Positions 61,141 through 64,000 of a DNA stretch of 64,000 bases are shown in pieces (positions within the stretch are counted from its first letter, which is position 1; every line of letters begins with the position of its first letter). A program made the position numbers and the translations under genes. This stretch comes from Prostheceraeus crozeri (Eukaryota; Platyhelminthes; Polycladida; Euryleptidae): NCBI GenBank assembly GCA_907163375.1, contig CAJQUW010016988.1, positions 1 through 64,000 on the forward strand, given 5' to 3'. Below the pieces are notes generated by a model. That model searched no databases and was not told where the DNA came from. It was given only the letters and a program-made list of their open reading frames with translations.

Positions 61141-62049
61141 TGCAATTTTTAAGGGTAATCAAATTCAAGGCAGGTACTTTCTAAAAATCCGCTTGACGCT
61201 TGAGCAGAGGATTCTTCTACAAAGAAGTCAGATACTTTCGTCATTCCTAAGAAACTGGACGAAACGCAAGTAATGAAGGTTTTGAAATAAGAAATAGATG
61301 GAGATGGGAATGTTGACGAAAAAGTTTTGATACGTTATTATAGAGTCCATTTTGAATTGAGTTCTGATTGCTTTGATACTCTCCAAAACGTGTCTTTCGA
61401 TAAGCGTCTGCCAGAAAAACATGAAACAGAAATCTACCAAGAAGTTTCGGGAACACAAAGGAGTGAAGAAAGAATATTTTGCAAACAACTGCAGAAGTGA
61501 TAAGGATTTCTGTTCGTATTGAAATCGCGTTTACTTATGGCATGGCGGCTCAACCTTCATCAAGTAGCTCAATTAGTTGCTCTTAGATGTCCTAGTTTTT
61601 TATTTCGTGTGAAATACAAGAGATAAGAGCAAGGTTTGATTTGAATCATTGCCGGAGCTACAAGTTTCAGGCTGATTTGCAAACGTTTTTGACTTTTTAG
61701 CCATCAGTACAGTAAATCAGCAACTCACTCCACATACCATCGGTAGGTGGATGTCCTTGGAAATCCGGCAGCGTGTTTGCAAATTTTAAATATTGGAATC
61801 GAGCTCTAGAGAATGAGATTTGAACTGCATGTATTTCATTAATTGTAGATGTCTGCATTTCGGATGATGATTTGTTTTCTCATCAAGCAAATGCGAATGT
61901 TTTTGTCCTCATTATTCTGTGTGACATCGATTACAAATAATTTCGTTTACGGTATATAACGTGTCGGATTCTCTCACTGATCATTTCAAAGTTGTTGATG
62001 CAATAGCAATTATCGACTCAATGATTTATTTCTGTAAGTTATGATTCAA

Positions 62050-62650
62050 AGGAAGACAGTTGCTGACACGAGCACCACTGTAACTTATTTTCTACTTGCT
62101 CACTATTTGCCCGAACACAATCTAATTCTTCGGTCAACAGCGCAAGAGCATATCTCTGCGCAATCGCTCGTCGATCTGCAAAAAAACGGTGTAAATTTTT
62201 GTTTTCCCGTTAATGCAACATTTCTTAAACGTGCCCAAAGAAAGTCACAAGGCATTGAATCTGGTGGTATCGGAAGCCATTCCAAAGGTTTCCATGACGG
62301 TCAATTTAGGAAAATTGCTGTTTAAATAATTTACGATGGGCGCTGGCATTCCATCTTGCATGAAGATACTCCTATCCTTTGACATTCGGTACCTGTAGGC
62401 CTATATTTTATACAGCATAGAAAGGATGATTTTACCGCACTTTCTCGATTTCTCGAAAGAATAATGGCTCCCCCAAAGAAAAGCCGACCCAAGCATTTTG
62501 ACCGCATTGACCATGGACTTTGCATGAAGATATTTTGCTGTGACCAGACCGCTCTGCTGAAGCAGTCTTTCAAACGTCGAACAACTGTTAGTGGTTTCAT
62601 GAAAATTCTCCACATTGAAGACGGGATCTTGCACCATGTGACGTCATGGT
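62050..62650 (-). pseudogene. Tc1/mariner-type transposase relic in copy B
   Basis: Minus frames read SRAVWSQQNIF, SSCKMECQRPS and LEWLPIPPDSMPCDFLWARL, colinear with the relic in copy A and sharing its internal loss. Several frame changes. The MQDG aspartate region is altered here (SSCKMECQRP). Confidence 0.68.
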
Positions 62651-63078
62651 ATGATTAATGGATTAATGCATGAGAACAATATTATAAATTTCGAATGAAA
62701 TGAAGAAAGTTGTCTTTGAAACACAAGACACATATTCTTCCTGCACTAAGGAAATTTGTTCAGCATTTCGGATCATGTGCGTAGACGAAATGAGACCGCA
62801 TTGGGGAACACAATCGATTCTTGTGACCTTGTATGATTGCGCTCCTGACACTGTCTGCCTCATTGTGTGAAGAGAATAGACCGATGCGAATTCTTTGACG
62901 CCGCGCGTTGTGAGAGTGCACGATGAACGAAGGTGAACAGACTTCCATGAGAGTAGCGGAATGTGTGATATCGAATGATCATAAGTTTTTTACTTTGAGG
63001 GGGCCACGACTACGAATTTAGGGGGAGCACTCCGATTTGACTTTCCGGATTTTATCTTAGATAAGAGTGGCAGCCCTG

Positions 63079-64000
63079 GTTCACGGATTATATATATATG
63101 GGACATTAATATTTCTACGTGACTTCAGTTCAAACTATTTCTTGAATGTTGCAAACGTCAATCTTTGCATGCCACATTCAGAATTCTACAGTCCGTTTCC
63201 TAAATCGTTGCACACCACGATTTATTGATCACTTAATTTATTCACTTGACTAGCCGAGACACGGCCTTGGAATCATAGGTGAGAAAATATGAGAAATGCA
63301 TCTTTTTGAGAAAATGTGCCTGCAGTTCTAGACGATTACACACAATGCGCATGTGTCAGAATTGGATTTAAGTTGATGAATCACATCAGAATATGAGAGG
63401 CACTTAACATCAAAAAACTGAAACCTAAGATCAACAAGAAAGACGAGCAAGATGCCTTCTGAGTTTCTTTGTGTAAAAGTTAAAATAATTTCTTGGTATT
63501 TTTTCCATTTTTTCTTACGTCATTCTACCGCTATGCTCCATTTTTGTAGATATTCACACGCTATTGTTAATTTGATGTTTATTGTTTATCTTTCTAGATT
63601 AGTTCCTGCTTTCACTCTGCTCAGGAATAATAGACATAATGTAGCTTAAGTTTTGAATAATTTCCAACGTAAATGCATAGATTCTCTGCTTCTAATGATG
63701 GCGGTAGATATCTTTTTTCCGTCTACATGCAGTCTAGATACATTTGAAAGTCTAAATCCCCGTGCTTCCTCTATTGGAGGGGCTACTACTGGGACAACCA
63801 GCTTTATTTGGATATATCACTAGAGAACAGAGCACAACCCACTAGAATTTCTTATTATTGAAACAATAAACATCCTTTTGGTGTGCTTGTGTTTATCCTT
63901 TTTTCTTGCCATGGATTATAGCTCAACCTCAACGTTTGTTTCCCAATCATCGCATCAGCGATGATAATGACAAAAGCAGTGCGAAATTGCTTCAAGAAAA
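63079..64000. other. Right edge of window, no gene recognised
   Basis: AT-rich. Contains a Tc1/mariner-like terminus at 63189-63214 and a weakly protein-like stretch at 63660-63830 that I cannot assign. Confidence 0.5.
63189..63214 (+). repeat. Tc1/mariner-like terminus (left end)
   Basis: Begins CAGTCCGTTTCC right after TA. All 26 bases are the exact reverse complement of 37330-37355. The element body would extend rightward; its other end is not seen in the window. Confidence 0.55.

Larger units (their letters stand above)
60489..63078 (-). mobile_element. Composite DNA element, copy B
   Basis: The 2,590-bp minus-strand counterpart of copy A. The termini are CAGGGCTTCCACTC and, inverted, CAGGGCTGCCACTCTTATC. 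The flanks GTTTAC (60483-60488) and GTTCAC (63079-63084) give a 6-bp duplication with one change. It has the same internal order: transposase relic, non-coding middle, repeat array, then the CCGGTTTTAACCGG palindrome. It is shorter than A mainly through the array and middle. Confidence 0.83.

Overview
This is an AT-rich metazoan nuclear segment, not a bacterial or organelle sequence. Two conserved host genes show this. Both are on the minus strand and both are split by GT-AG introns. Mediator subunit MED27 occupies 1289-19180 in two coding exons separated by a ~17 kb intron. F-actin-capping protein subunit beta (CAPZB) occupies 27020-39707 in three recognised coding exons plus a probable tiny first exon. 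Both genes have few, compact coding exons and very long introns, and everything else is transposon sediment. I cannot name the species. The mix of Penelope-like, RLE-type LINE, foldback, hAT and Tc1/mariner-like DNA fits an invertebrate with a repeat-rich genome.

Layout. 774-1198: CACTA-like MITE. 1289-1708: MED27 last exon. 2880-11159: an 8.28 kb foldback transposon with long inverted arms built of 157-bp tandem repeats and a 9-bp target duplication, lying inside the MED27 intron. The same intron holds a tRNA-derived SINE, a small MITE, a LINE scrap and an RLE-type non-LTR retrotransposon ORF (15726-18129, minus). 18674-19180: MED27 first coding exon. 19.2-27.0 kb: intergenic, with two hairpin elements, a possible Harbinger scrap and two unassigned ORFs. 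27.0-39.7 kb: CAPZB, whose introns hold inverted dispersed repeats, a hAT-family copy, a second SINE, a LINE C-terminus and solo Penelope-like ends. 39663-40081: a perfect 193-bp-arm palindrome that duplicates the presumed CAPZB start exon and abuts a Penelope-like GIY-YIG fragment. 42925-46022: a decayed two-ORF LINE. 46.3-47.3 kb: hAT transposase relic. 47324-50605 and 60489-63078: two oppositely oriented copies of one composite DNA element (CAGGG termini, 6-bp duplications, Tc1/mariner-type transposase relic, array of ~20-bp repeats). 53529-55541: a transposase-like gene with an SDSCGGQNRN motif, interrupted near its end by a 991-bp hAT MITE. 56176-57800: hAT-type transposase relic.

Functionally, MED27 (transcription) and CAPZB (actin cytoskeleton) are housekeeping genes with no evident joint role; both look intact in coding sequence. 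The best candidates for new biology are the foldback element with its internally palindromic arms, the duplicated CAPZB start-exon palindrome at a Penelope-like junction, the paired composite elements, and a recurring short stem-loop followed by GAAAYATT that marks Penelope-like 3' ends.
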